A stretch of DNA of 64,000 nucleotides from JACKII01 sp965202745 (GCA_965202745.1 CBDBCB010000013.1:124001-188000); one strand, 5' to 3'. Counted from the first letter of the stretch, positions 52,717 to 60,641 are shown. Notes: generated by a model from the sequence alone, not told the origin. Program-made: numbers and translations.

Positions 52717-52902
52717 ATGGCAACGAACAAACCGACTAATCGCCCAACGGTACGGGTCAAACCCCACAGCTACCAGCCGACGAAAGCCGAACTTGAAGAC
52801 CCGTTCGTGATCCGCAAGGCGGACGGAACCGTTCCGACACTCAGCGAGTTCGCACGGATCGCGCTGCGGCCCAAACGGGTGATCGAAGACAACGACATCT
52901 GA
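52717..52902 (+). CDS. 61-residue protein, last gene of the inner transposon
   Basis: A GGGAGAC site precedes MATNKPTNRPTVRVKPHSYQ. The product is basic at the N-terminus, with a helix near PTLSEFARIALRPKRVIED. It is too short for a classical R-M controller protein and shows no clear helix-turn-helix. It lies 21 bases after the endonuclease gene, suggesting cotranscription. Role unknown. Confidence 0.65.
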   Translation: MATNKPTNRPTVRVKPHSYQPTKAELEDPFVIRKADGTVPTLSEFARIALRPKRVIEDNDI

Positions 52903-52941
52903 TCCGGCGAAGGCTCCGTGTCAAAGCGACCCGGAGCATTC

Positions 52942-52974
52942 AAATTGGGATTTTCGTATATAATTCCCCAAAAT
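52942..52974 (-). repeat. right inverted repeat of the inner transposon
   Basis: AAATTGGGATTTT, CGTATATAATTCCCC and AAAAT pair perfectly with the left repeat over 33 bases. After it the host frame resumes at TGATATGGGAGG. Confidence 0.9.
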
Positions 52975-53305
52975 TGATATGGGAGGACGCAATCTTGAAA
53001 GCATGGTGTTGGAAGTGAAGGGCGGCAGAAATATCGGTATCAGTGTTGTGCGGAACCTCCGAGGGGTTCTTGAACGCGAAAATGTGCCCATGGCAGGCTT
53101 AATCATCATGGACAATCCAGGGCCGACTAAGATGCGGAACTTTGCTCGCGAAATGGCGTCGGCAGGCGATCTTGAAGTCATGGGTGTTCAGTATTCGCGA
53201 ATGCAATTGCTGACCGTTCAGGACATTCTTAACGGCAAGCGGTTTCCGACGCCTTCTGTGGCGCGGGCCAAAGGGGCGGCACAGCCTGTACTGCCGCTGG
53301 GTTGA
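52975..53305 (+). pseudogene. C-terminal part of the methyltransferase-nuclease, beyond the inner transposon
   Basis: Immediately after the inner element the frame resumes as DMGGRNLESMVLEVKGGRNI, supplying the E-x-K of the PD-(D/E)XK nuclease (Glu codon 53012, Lys codon 53018). It continues GISVVRNLRGVLERENVPMA and ends PSVARAKGAAQPVLPLG. Joined to the N-terminal part it would make about 470 residues. An ATG at 52979 could allow independent translation of about 108 residues, but without the catalytic Asp. Confidence 0.83.
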
Positions 53306-53309
53306 TAGA

Positions 53310-53337
53310 TAAGCCCTTAAATATTAATTGCGAAAAG
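53310..53337 (-). repeat. right inverted repeat of the outer transposon
   Basis: TAAGCCCTTAA at the inner side and TTAATTGCGAAAAG at the outer side pair with the left repeat at 26 of 28 positions. It ends 10 bases before the ATG of def, so it also forms part of the def leader. Confidence 0.85.
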
Positions 53338-53347
53338 AATTGGATGG

Positions 53348-53884
53348 ATGCCGTTAATGCCCATCGTCCTTGCACCCGATCGCCGCCTGAAACTCACCTG
53401 CAAGCCGGTGGACAGGGTCGACGATGACGTGCGGACGCTGATGGATAATATGTTGGAGACCATGTACGAAGCGCCGGGCATTGGTCTGGCCGCGCCGCAA
53501 GTGGGGGATGACCGCCGGATCATCGTGGTTGATGTGGCCCGTGAAGGGGAAGACCCACAGCCCTATCTCATGGCGAACCCGGCGCTGACCTGGGTATCCG
53601 ACGAAAAGATCATGATGAACGAGGGCTGCCTGTCGCTGCCTGACATCTTCGTCGATGTGGAGCGGCCGGAGAGTGTCCGTGTCGCCTTTACTGACCAAGA
53701 CAATACCAGCCACGAGATCGAGGCGGACGGTCTGTTTGCCCGCTGTATCCAGCATGAAATCGACCACCTGAACGGCGTGCTGCATGTGGACTATCTCAGC
53801 CGGATCAAGCGGGACCTGACCCTACGCAAGCTGTCGCGCACCAAAAGCGCCACCATGGCAGAGCGCGCGAAAGCGCGGGTCTAG
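53348..53884 (+). CDS. def: peptide deformylase
   Basis: Def removes the formyl group from nascent N-formyl-Met. The 178-residue protein has all three motifs: GIGLAAPQVG, NEGCLSLPD and QHEIDHLNG, giving the metal ligands Cys, His and His. The start MPLMPIVLAPDRRLKLTCKP fits the family. Only 10 bases separate it from the outer transposon's end, so its native upstream region has been replaced. The next gene, fmt, follows without a gap. Confidence 0.95.
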   Translation: MPLMPIVLAPDRRLKLTCKPVDRVDDDVRTLMDNMLETMYEAPGIGLAAPQVGDDRRIIVVDVAREGEDPQPYLMANPALTWVSDEKIMMNEGCLSLPDIFVDVERPESVRVAFTDQDNTSHEIEADGLFARCIQHEIDHLNGVLHVDYLSRIKRDLTLRKLSRTKSATMAERAKARV

Positions 53885-54817
53885 GTGTCGCTCCGCATCG
53901 TCTATATGGGCACGCCGGATTTCGCCGTTGGTCCCCTGGCGGCTTTGCTGGATGCGGGGCACGAGGTGCTGGCAGTGTATTCTCAGCCGCCCCGGCCCGC
54001 TGGGCGGGGGCAAAAGTTGCGCCCAAGCCCCGTGCACGCCTTTGCTGAGAGCAAGGGCATTGAAGTGCGGACGCCACGCCGCCTGCGCGCGGCGGAGGAC
54101 CAGGAAGCCTTTGCCGCGCTGGAAGCCAACGTGGCGGTCGTCGCTGCCTATGGCCTGATCCTGCCGAAGCCGGTGCTGGATGCGCCCAAACATGGCTGCA
54201 TCAACATTCATGCCTCTCTGTTACCGCGCTGGCGGGGAGCGGCACCGATCCAGCACGCCATCCTGGCGGGTGACGCAGAGAGTGGCGTCACCATCATGGC
54301 GATGGACGAGGGGCTCGATACCGGCACCATGCTGCTGAAAGGCGCGGTGCCCATTACGGACAAGACCACGGCCAGCAGCTTGCATGACGACCTGGCCGCA
54401 GTCGGATCGCGCCTGATTGTGGAGGCGATGGCGAAGCTGGAGGCGGGTACGCTTAGCGCAACGCTTCAACCAGCGGTGGGTGAAACCTACGCCAGCAAGC
54501 TTTCACGCGATGGTGGCCGGCTGGACTGGCGGAAACCTGCTGTGGAATTGGAGCGGCAGGTCCGGGCGCTGACGCCGTGGCCCGGCACCTGGTTCCTGCA
54601 TGGGGAAACGGTGCTGAAGGTCAGTCAGGCGGAGTGGCTGCCGGGTCTGTCCGGCGCCCCCGGCGAGGTACTGGACGATAACCTCACCATTGCCTGTGGC
54701 GAGGGCGCTTTCCGCCCGACCCGGATACAGCGGCCCGGCAAAGCACCGATGACGGCTGCCGATCTGTTGCGCGGCTATGCTCTACCCAAAGGCACGATGT
54801 TGGAAATACCAGCGTAG
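53885..54817 (+). CDS. fmt: methionyl-tRNA formyltransferase
   Basis: Fmt formylates initiator Met-tRNA. The 310-residue protein reads MSLRIVYMGTPDFAVGPLAA from a GTG directly abutting the def stop, and has the catalytic block NIHASLLPRWRGAAPIQHAI with the conserved Asn and His. The def-fmt-truA order implies one operon. Intact. Confidence 0.95.
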   Translation: MSLRIVYMGTPDFAVGPLAALLDAGHEVLAVYSQPPRPAGRGQKLRPSPVHAFAESKGIEVRTPRRLRAAEDQEAFAALEANVAVVAAYGLILPKPVLDAPKHGCINIHASLLPRWRGAAPIQHAILAGDAESGVTIMAMDEGLDTGTMLLKGAVPITDKTTASSLHDDLAAVGSRLIVEAMAKLEAGTLSATLQPAVGETYASKLSRDGGRLDWRKPAVELERQVRALTPWPGTWFLHGETVLKVSQAEWLPGLSGAPGEVLDDNLTIACGEGAFRPTRIQRPGKAPMTAADLLRGYALPKGTMLEIPA

Positions 54818-54822
54818 AACCG

Positions 54823-55590
54823 ATGCCCCGTTACCGTCTCACCATCGAATATCACGGCGGCTGCTTCTCCGGGTTTCAGCGCCAGGATGACCGGGAAACC
54901 GTGCAGGGCTGTTTGGAGCGCGCCTTTCATGCCTTCACTGGGGATGAGGTAGTGGTGCACTGCGCCGGGCGCACCGACGCAGGTGTGCATGCGGTCGGGC
55001 AGGTGATCCACGTTGACCTGCGGCACCCCTGGGAAGCCTGGAAGGTGCAGAACGCCATCAACCATCATATCCGGCCTGCGCCCATCTCGGTCTTGGATGC
55101 GGCGGTGGCGAGACCGGATTTCGACTCGCGCAGGCACGCAATCCGCCGCGCCTACCGCTTCCGCATCCTGAACCGCCGCCCGCCCCCGGCAATGCTGCGT
55201 GGTCTGGTTTGGCATGTGGGGCCGCCACTGGATGCCGCCGCGATGCACGATGCCGCCCAGTATCTGGTCGGTCATTACGACTTCACCAGCTTCCGCGCGG
55301 CGGGCTGCCAGGCCAAGTCGCCGGTCAAGACTCTGAACCGGCTTGATGTAAGCCGACATGGCGAGGAAGTTTGGATCGAGGTCGAAGCCCGCTCCTTCCT
55401 CTACAACCAAATCCGGATCTTTGCGGGTACCTTGAAAAAGGTGGGCGACGGCAGATGGCGGCCGGAGCGGGTGGCGAGCATCCTGGCCGCCAAGGATCGG
55501 GAGGCCGCCGGACCAACCGCGCCGCCGACTGGTCTCTGCCTGACGGAAGTGGGTTACCCGCCGGAGATGCTGGCTCTACCAGAGGATTAA
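54823..55590 (+). CDS. truA: tRNA pseudouridine(38-40) synthase TruA
   Basis: TruA modifies uridines in the anticodon stem-loop. The 255-residue protein has the catalytic Asp motif GRTDAGVHAVGQVIH, FQRQDDRETVQG near the start and RSFLYNQIRIFAGTL. It starts five bases after fmt. Its stop overlaps the stop of the convergent malonyl-CoA decarboxylase gene by four bases. Confidence 0.94.
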   Translation: MPRYRLTIEYHGGCFSGFQRQDDRETVQGCLERAFHAFTGDEVVVHCAGRTDAGVHAVGQVIHVDLRHPWEAWKVQNAINHHIRPAPISVLDAAVARPDFDSRRHAIRRAYRFRILNRRPPPAMLRGLVWHVGPPLDAAAMHDAAQYLVGHYDFTSFRAAGCQAKSPVKTLNRLDVSRHGEEVWIEVEARSFLYNQIRIFAGTLKKVGDGRWRPERVASILAAKDREAAGPTAPPTGLCLTEVGYPPEMLALPED

Positions 55591-57020
55591 CTAGCGGCGG
55601 TCTTCCGCGACAGGTTGCGGATAGCGCTGGAGACCGCGATCGCGCCGTCGCCTTTATAGCCCTCGTGATTGCCGTCGATCTCGTCCAGCTTGTAGAGGTA
55701 GTTGATCATCAGGCCAGCACTTTGGCGCATGCCCCGGCTGGAGCTATCAGCCAGCCAGTTCAACTGTTCCATCCGCGCGCCATTTGACAGGTGGAAATGG
55801 GCGACCGGGTCCATGGCGCGCAGGCCACGTTTCACGGAGTAAAGGTAAGTTGCTGCCAATCGTTGCAGGGCGGGCTTCAGCGCCGCTTCCAACTCCGGCA
55901 CCTTTGCCCAGTCGTCATTGGCCAGCAGCGTTTTCATCAACTCTTCTGCGTCGGCCTCACCGTCGAGCGCTTCGTCCAGCGCCGCCCGCTCGTCGTTCAG
56001 CAGGATGCCGATGCCCAGCTCGTCCCATTCCTTGGCGTACCAGCGGGCAAACCCGGGCATGGGGGAGAGCGTAGCGAAGGTTTTAAGGTTCTTGAACTCC
56101 GACGACAGGCTGGCCACGACGCGCTTGATCAGGAAGTCGCCGAAGCTGATGCCGTCCAGCCCGCGCTGGGCATTGGAGATGGAGTAAAAGATCGCTGTAT
56201 CCGCGCTTTCGGGCGCCAGGCGCTCCTGCTCGTCGTCCAGCAATTTCTGCACATTGTTGGCAATGCCATTGACCAGCGCGATTTCTACAAAGATCAGCGG
56301 TTCGTCCGGCATGCGCGGGTGGAAAAAGGCATAGCAGCGCCGGTCGGAATCCAGCCGGTTCTTCAGGTCGTTCCAGCCGCGGATGGCGTGCACGGCTTCA
56401 TAGGCAATGAGCTTTTCCAGCAACGCAGCCGGGGCATCCCAGGTAATGCGGCGAAGCTCCAGAAACCCCACGTCGAACCAGCTGGCCAGCAGGCGGCGCA
56501 GGTCTTCCTGCAGGTCCTGCAATGCCGGATCGTCCTTGGCAAAGGTCAGCAACTCGGCGCGCAAGTCGACCAGGAACTTCACGCCTTCGGCCAGGCCATT
56601 GAATTGGGTCAACAGGCGCACACGCGGCGCGGTGAGCACGTCGCGCAGCTTGGCTTCAGCCGTTTTGCGCCCTGCCGGGGTATAGGCCGCCCTGATATCG
56701 GCGATGGCGGCGTCGACCTCCTCGTGGTTGGTGTCGAAGCGTGTTGCGAGCAGGCTCAGAAAGCGGCGGCGGCCTTCGGTATTGAGGCCCATATAGGCTC
56801 GGCCCAGATTGGCGGCTCTCGCCCTGGCGGTCACCTCGCCGCCGCGGGCAACCAGACAGTCGCGCATCTGTTGCAGCAGAAGTTCCTGGTCGCTGTCCGG
56901 CAGGTCAGCGCGAAGGTCCAGTGTAGGCAGGCCGCGGCGGGTCGCGATTTCGCGCAAGGCGCGCCTGACTTGAACCAAGGTGCGGTCAAACAAATTCGGT
57001 TGAACGGCGATATCGTTCAT
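55587..57020 (-). CDS. malonyl-CoA decarboxylase
   Basis: The enzyme converts malonyl-CoA to acetyl-CoA and CO2. The 477-residue protein has the family landmarks ITWDAPAALLEKLIAYEAVH, CYAFFHPRMPDEPLIFVEIA, NAQRGLDGISFGDFLIKRVV and FATLSPMPGFARWY. I took the ATG at 57020 (MNDIAVQPNLF) rather than earlier possible starts. It may work with the propionyl-CoA ligase upstream on the same strand in short-chain acyl-CoA metabolism. Confidence 0.93.
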   Translation of the reverse strand: MNDIAVQPNLFDRTLVQVRRALREIATRRGLPTLDLRADLPDSDQELLLQQMRDCLVARGGEVTARARAANLGRAYMGLNTEGRRRFLSLLATRFDTNHEEVDAAIADIRAAYTPAGRKTAEAKLRDVLTAPRVRLLTQFNGLAEGVKFLVDLRAELLTFAKDDPALQDLQEDLRRLLASWFDVGFLELRRITWDAPAALLEKLIAYEAVHAIRGWNDLKNRLDSDRRCYAFFHPRMPDEPLIFVEIALVNGIANNVQKLLDDEQERLAPESADTAIFYSISNAQRGLDGISFGDFLIKRVVASLSSEFKNLKTFATLSPMPGFARWYAKEWDELGIGILLNDERAALDEALDGEADAEELMKTLLANDDWAKVPELEAALKPALQRLAATYLYSVKRGLRAMDPVAHFHLSNGARMEQLNWLADSSSRGMRQSAGLMINYLYKLDEIDGNHEGYKGDGAIAVSSAIRNLSRKTAAS

Positions 57021-57359
57021 GCTACTGGCTCTCAATCCGGCGTTAAGCTCCGAACCCCAATGTGCGGCGGCTACAGAACGCCACGATGCATTCCAACGTC
57101 CATTGGGATCAACAGCCACGATGTCCTAACGCTTTTCAGGGGTGCGTTTTGAGACAAATTAACGCGAAAACAAGGGCTGGAGAGCGGTTAAAACGGTGCT
57201 TTCACCGGGTTGCGGGGACAGGCTTCACCTAAGCATCATGCAGACCTACCAGGCCGGCCGGACCCCGCCGGTTTGAAGTGTGACGTTGGTCCGGCCGGTC
57301 CTGCTGGCGAATCGGGTGCAATGGGTTCCAGTTACCGAGAGTGCGGATTGTTGCGCTGC
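57021..57359. other. 339-base intergenic region with a long inverted repeat
   Basis: No gene is visible. It holds the leader of the malonyl-CoA decarboxylase gene and the downstream region of prpE. Its one striking feature is a GC-rich inverted repeat at about 57249-57311, listed separately. The short open frames here show no coding character. Confidence 0.6.
57249..57311. repeat. GC-rich inverted repeat downstream of prpE
   Basis: GGCCGGCCGGACC on the left pairs with GGTCCGGCCGG(T)CC on the right across a loop of about 23 bases. No T tract follows on either strand, so it is not a canonical intrinsic terminator. It could be a Rho-assisted termination or mRNA-stability element for prpE, or a leftover of a mobile element. 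Confidence 0.55.
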
Positions 57360-59258
57360 TCAGCTTTTGGCATAGCCGAACTCTTTCAGTGCCTCTTCGA
57401 TCTCCGCCAGAATTTCCGGGTCGTCGATGGTGGCGGGCATCTTCCAGATCTGCGAGTCCGCAATCTTCTGCATGGTCCCGCGCAGGATCTTGCCGGAGCG
57501 CGTCTTCGGCAGGCGCTCGACCACGGCGGCATCCTTGAATGCAGCCACGGGGCCGATCTTCTGGCGCACCATGCGCACCACGTCGGATTTGATCTCGTCA
57601 TGGGCCTGATTGGAACTGGACTTCAGCACCAGGAAGCCCACCGGGATCTGGCCCTTCAACTGGTCCGCAACCCCGATCACTGCGCATTCGGAAACCGCGT
57701 CGTGCGCTGCCAGCACTTCCTCGATGGCACCGGTCGATAGCCGATGGCCGGCGACATTGATGATGTCGTCGGTCCGGGCCATCACATAGACGTACCCATC
57801 TTCATCAATGTAGCCCGCGTCAGCTGTCTCGTAATAACCAGGAAAGTTGGCGAAATAGGCGTCGTGGTAACGCTGTTCGGCGTTCCACAATGTCGGGAAG
57901 GAGGAGGGTGGCATCGGCTGCTTGGCCACCAGCGCGCCAATCTGGCCGGCAGGCAGCTCGTGCCCGTCCTCACCCATCACCCGCAGGTCCCAACCCGGCG
58001 CGGGTTTGGTTGGGGAACCATACTTGACCGGCATGATCTCGATGCCTGCATAGTTAGCAGCGATGGACCAGCCGGTCTCCGTCTGCCACCAGTGATCGAT
58101 TACGGGCACCTGTAATTGCTGCTCTGCCCACTGGATCGTGTCCGGGTCGGAGCGCTCGCCCGCCAGGAAGAGGGTGCGGAAACCCGAGAGATCATATTCT
58201 TTGATAAGCTTGCCGTCGGGATCATCCCGGCGGATGGCGCGGAAGGCGGTGGGTGCCGTGAACATGGCTTTCACATTGTGCTGGCTGATCACCCGCCAAT
58301 AGACGCCGGCGTCCGGCGTGCCCACCGGTTTGCCCTCGAACAGGATGGCTGTGTTGCCAGCGAACAGCGGCGCGTAGACGATGTAGGAGTGGCCAACGAC
58401 CCAGCCGATATCACTGGCCGCCCAGAATGCCTCGCCCGGCTCCACGCCATAAATATTCTTCATGGACCAGGTGAGCGCCACCAGATGGCCGCCCGTGTCG
58501 CGCACGACGCCTTTCGGCAGACCGGTCGTGCCGCTGGTATAGAGAATGTAGTGTGGGTCCGTGGCCTTGACCGGCACGCAATCCACCGGCTGGGCAGAGG
58601 CCATGGCCTCGTTCCAGTCCAGGTCCCGGCCTTTAACCATGCTGGCGACCGCTTGCGGGCGCTGCACGACCATGGCATGGCTCGGCTTGTGCTTGGCAAG
58701 CTCGAACGCGCCGTCGAGCAGGGGCTTGTACTCGACAATCCGGTTTGGCTCGATGCCGCACGAGGCGGTGACCACCACCTTGGCCTCGCAATCGTCGATG
58801 CGCACGGCCAGTTCGTTCGCCGCAAAGCCACCGAACACGACCGAGTGTACCGCGCCGATGCGGGCGCAGGCGTACATGGCGACCACGGCTTCCGGCACCA
58901 TCGGCATGTAGATGATGACGCGGTCGCCATAGCCGACCCCCAGTCCTTGCAGCACACCGGCAAACTTGGCCGCCTGGTCGCGCAATTCGCGGAAGGAGTA
59001 CGAGCGGATGGTATCCGTCACCGGGCTGTCATAGATGATCGCAGCCTGCTCGCCGCGGCCGTTCTCCACATGGCGGTCCAGGCCGTTGTAGCAGGTATTG
59101 GTCTCGCCGCCGGTGAACCAGCGCGGGTGCCGCGGATTGCGGTCGTCCAGCACAAAGTCCGGCTTTTTGTACCAGTGGACAGCCTCTGCCGCTTCGCCCC
59201 AAAAGCCATTGGGGTCGGCTAACGAACGGGCATGCACTTCATCATAACGGCCAGCCAT
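57360..59258 (-). CDS. prpE: propionyl-CoA synthetase (propionate-CoA ligase)
   Basis: An AMP-forming acyl-CoA ligase activating propionate or other short-chain acids. The 632-residue protein opens MAGRYDEVHARSLADPNGFW and carries YTSGTTGLPKGVVRDTGGH, WWQTETGW and KTRSGKILRG with the catalytic Lys. Length and the PrpE-type N-terminus (CYNGLDRHVENGRG) distinguish it from acetyl-CoA synthetase. Intact. Confidence 0.92.
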   Translation of the reverse strand: MAGRYDEVHARSLADPNGFWGEAAEAVHWYKKPDFVLDDRNPRHPRWFTGGETNTCYNGLDRHVENGRGEQAAIIYDSPVTDTIRSYSFRELRDQAAKFAGVLQGLGVGYGDRVIIYMPMVPEAVVAMYACARIGAVHSVVFGGFAANELAVRIDDCEAKVVVTASCGIEPNRIVEYKPLLDGAFELAKHKPSHAMVVQRPQAVASMVKGRDLDWNEAMASAQPVDCVPVKATDPHYILYTSGTTGLPKGVVRDTGGHLVALTWSMKNIYGVEPGEAFWAASDIGWVVGHSYIVYAPLFAGNTAILFEGKPVGTPDAGVYWRVISQHNVKAMFTAPTAFRAIRRDDPDGKLIKEYDLSGFRTLFLAGERSDPDTIQWAEQQLQVPVIDHWWQTETGWSIAANYAGIEIMPVKYGSPTKPAPGWDLRVMGEDGHELPAGQIGALVAKQPMPPSSFPTLWNAEQRYHDAYFANFPGYYETADAGYIDEDGYVYVMARTDDIINVAGHRLSTGAIEEVLAAHDAVSECAVIGVADQLKGQIPVGFLVLKSSSNQAHDEIKSDVVRMVRQKIGPVAAFKDAAVVERLPKTRSGKILRGTMQKIADSQIWKMPATIDDPEILAEIEEALKEFGYAKS

Positions 59259-59477
59259 GAAAATCTTCCCTCGGAACGACGCTGTTTGTTGCAGTTGGTA
59301 TTAGTAGCGCACCGCTGGGTTCACAAGCCAACCGCAGAGATTGGCGAAATGGGAGATTCGAGCGGATTTCACGGTAATATGCCGGATTTTCAGAAAAATA
59401 TTCGCGTCAACAATCTAATGTGGAAGAGTATTTGTGGTTTTGCACGGCATGCAGAACGTTATTTCTTTTCGCCCGGA

Positions 59478-59511
59478 ACAAAGGGGGATGGACAATTCCA
59501 CCCCCCTTTGT
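59478..59511. terminator. hairpin, probable terminator after the ThDP decarboxylase operon
   Basis: ACAAAGGGGG and CCCCCTTTGT form a strong stem (with TGG/CCA inside) about 30 bases past the stop of the 59540-60121 gene and upstream of prpE. A proper T tract is lacking on the minus strand. The call rests on stem strength and position. Confidence 0.55.
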
Positions 59512-59539
59512 CTGAGATTTTATCCGGAGGCGGCCGGAT

Positions 59540-60121
59540 TTAGATTTTGCCGACGACCGTCTGACGGAAGCGGGTTTTGAGGTAGGCGCCGTCCTTTGGC
59601 GGGATGGCGGGCTCTTCCGGTGCATCGTCCACCTTGAATGTCACGAAAGCCGGCGCGTTGCTGTGGCGAAGCAGTCGAATACCTTCATCCACATCGGCCG
59701 CGTCTGTCACCAGTTTGGCCGTTGCAAAGCCCGCGCCCGCCGCAATGGCGGCCAGGTTGGTGCCGCGCCCTGTTACGGTCTGCTGCTGGCCGGTCTCGCC
59801 ATAGCGCTCGTTATCCAGCACGCAGATCGCGAGGTTCGGCAGTCTCTCGGCAGCGGCCGCTGCCAGCGAGCCTAGGCCCATCAGAATTTCGCCGTCGCCC
59901 GCGATGCACAGCACTCGCTTGTCCGGCTGGGCAATGGCGAGGCCGAGGGCCACGGGTACGGCACCCCCCATTGCGCCCCACATGTAGAAAGTGTGCGGGC
60001 TGTCGCCGGCGGCCATGCAGTCATAGCAGGCCTGGCCCAGGCTGGGGACGACCAGCAGGTCCTCGCCACGGTCCGCCAGCAATTGGGACACGATCTCGCG
60101 GCGATTCAATAGCGCACTCAT
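59540..60121 (-). CDS. ThDP-dependent decarboxylase, beta (ThDP-binding) subunit
   Basis: This resembles the C-terminal half of phosphonopyruvate or sulfopyruvate decarboxylases. The 193-residue protein has the ThDP/Mg motif GDGEILMGLGSLAAAAAERL ending in LDNERYGETGQQ, and MWGAMGGAVPVALGLAIAQP earlier. With the preceding gene it reconstitutes a split two-subunit enzyme, the ComDE-like layout. The true substrate (sulfopyruvate, phosphonopyruvate or another 2-oxo acid) cannot be told; no sulfonate or phosphonate genes are adjacent. Confidence 0.8.
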   Translation of the reverse strand: MSALLNRREIVSQLLADRGEDLLVVPSLGQACYDCMAAGDSPHTFYMWGAMGGAVPVALGLAIAQPDKRVLCIAGDGEILMGLGSLAAAAAERLPNLAICVLDNERYGETGQQQTVTGRGTNLAAIAAGAGFATAKLVTDAADVDEGIRLLRHSNAPAFVTFKVDDAPEEPAIPPKDGAYLKTRFRQTVVGKI

Positions 60122-60125
60122 TGGC

Positions 60126-60641
60126 TTAATCTTCCGGGAAAATCTTGGCGCCGATCAGGCGCTGACCGAGCAGCACTGCCACGGCTGAATTGGTGTAGTA
60201 GGCAAAGCGCAGAGCGGTCGCGACCGTCTCTTTCACGTCTTCCGGCTTGTCGCAGCGGTAGCAGGTGACGCCTGCCAGCTCCAGGTGGCCCTGGGTGGTC
60301 TGGCCCATGGGCACCTGCCAGGTGTTCCACTCGCCCCACTCGCCACGCATGGTCACCAGGGTCACCAGCGGGAACTGGCAGTTCTTGATCAGGCTCAGCA
60401 TATTGATGGTGTTGCCGACGCCCGACGACTGCATCAGCAGCACGCCCTTGTCGCCGCCGAGCCACGCGCCTGCCAGTATGGCGACGCCGTCTTCCTCCGT
60501 CGTTAGGGAGATGGCGCGCATGTCGTTCGAGGCATGGGCGCGGTCGATCAGGTTGGCGTGGCCCGCATCGGGGACATAGGCGACCTGGCGCACGCCGGCA
60601 TCCTGGAGGCATTCAAAGATATCGTCGCGCCATTCGCTCAT
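60126..60641 (-). CDS. ThDP-dependent decarboxylase, alpha (pyrimidine-binding) subunit
   Basis: The 171-residue PYR-domain subunit starts MSEWRDDIFECLQDAGVRQV and has VAYVPDAGHANLID and the catalytic-Glu motif LTTEEDGVAILAGAWLGGDK, then LLMQSSGVGNTINML. It is followed four bases later by the beta subunit gene, so the two are cotranslated parts of one enzyme. Intact. Confidence 0.8.
   Translation of the reverse strand: MSEWRDDIFECLQDAGVRQVAYVPDAGHANLIDRAHASNDMRAISLTTEEDGVAILAGAWLGGDKGVLLMQSSGVGNTINMLSLIKNCQFPLVTLVTMRGEWGEWNTWQVPMGQTTQGHLELAGVTCYRCDKPEDVKETVATALRFAYYTNSAVAVLLGQRLIGAKIFPED

Larger units (their letters stand above)
49715..52969. mobile_element. inner IS1595-type transposon carrying a complete restriction-modification gene set
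   Basis: Perfect inverted repeats start GGGGAATTATATACG at 49715 and end at 52969. The match runs 28 bases, or 33 if the flanking ATTTT/AAAAT is counted. The 3,255-base element contains an intact IS1595-type transposase, an overlapping D12-class adenine methyltransferase, an overlapping SacI-like endonuclease and a 61-residue gene, all on the plus strand. The flanks TCTATTTT and AAAATTGA are not a direct repeat; they are near reverse complements. All four genes look undamaged, in contrast to the outer element. Confidence 0.88.
47648..53337. mobile_element. outer IS1595-type transposon carrying a methyltransferase-nuclease gene
   Basis: Inverted repeats at 47648-47675 and 53310-53337 match at 26 of 28 positions (core TTAAGGGCTTA and CTTTTCGCAATTA). 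Inside are a decayed IS1595-type transposase, an overlapping DNA methyltransferase fused to a PD-(D/E)XK domain, and a second transposon inserted in that gene. Removing the inner element leaves about 2.4 kb. The eight bases outside each end (GGGTATAT and AATTGGAT) do not match, so there is no visible target duplication. This fits the class of IS1595 elements that carry passenger genes. Confidence 0.85.
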
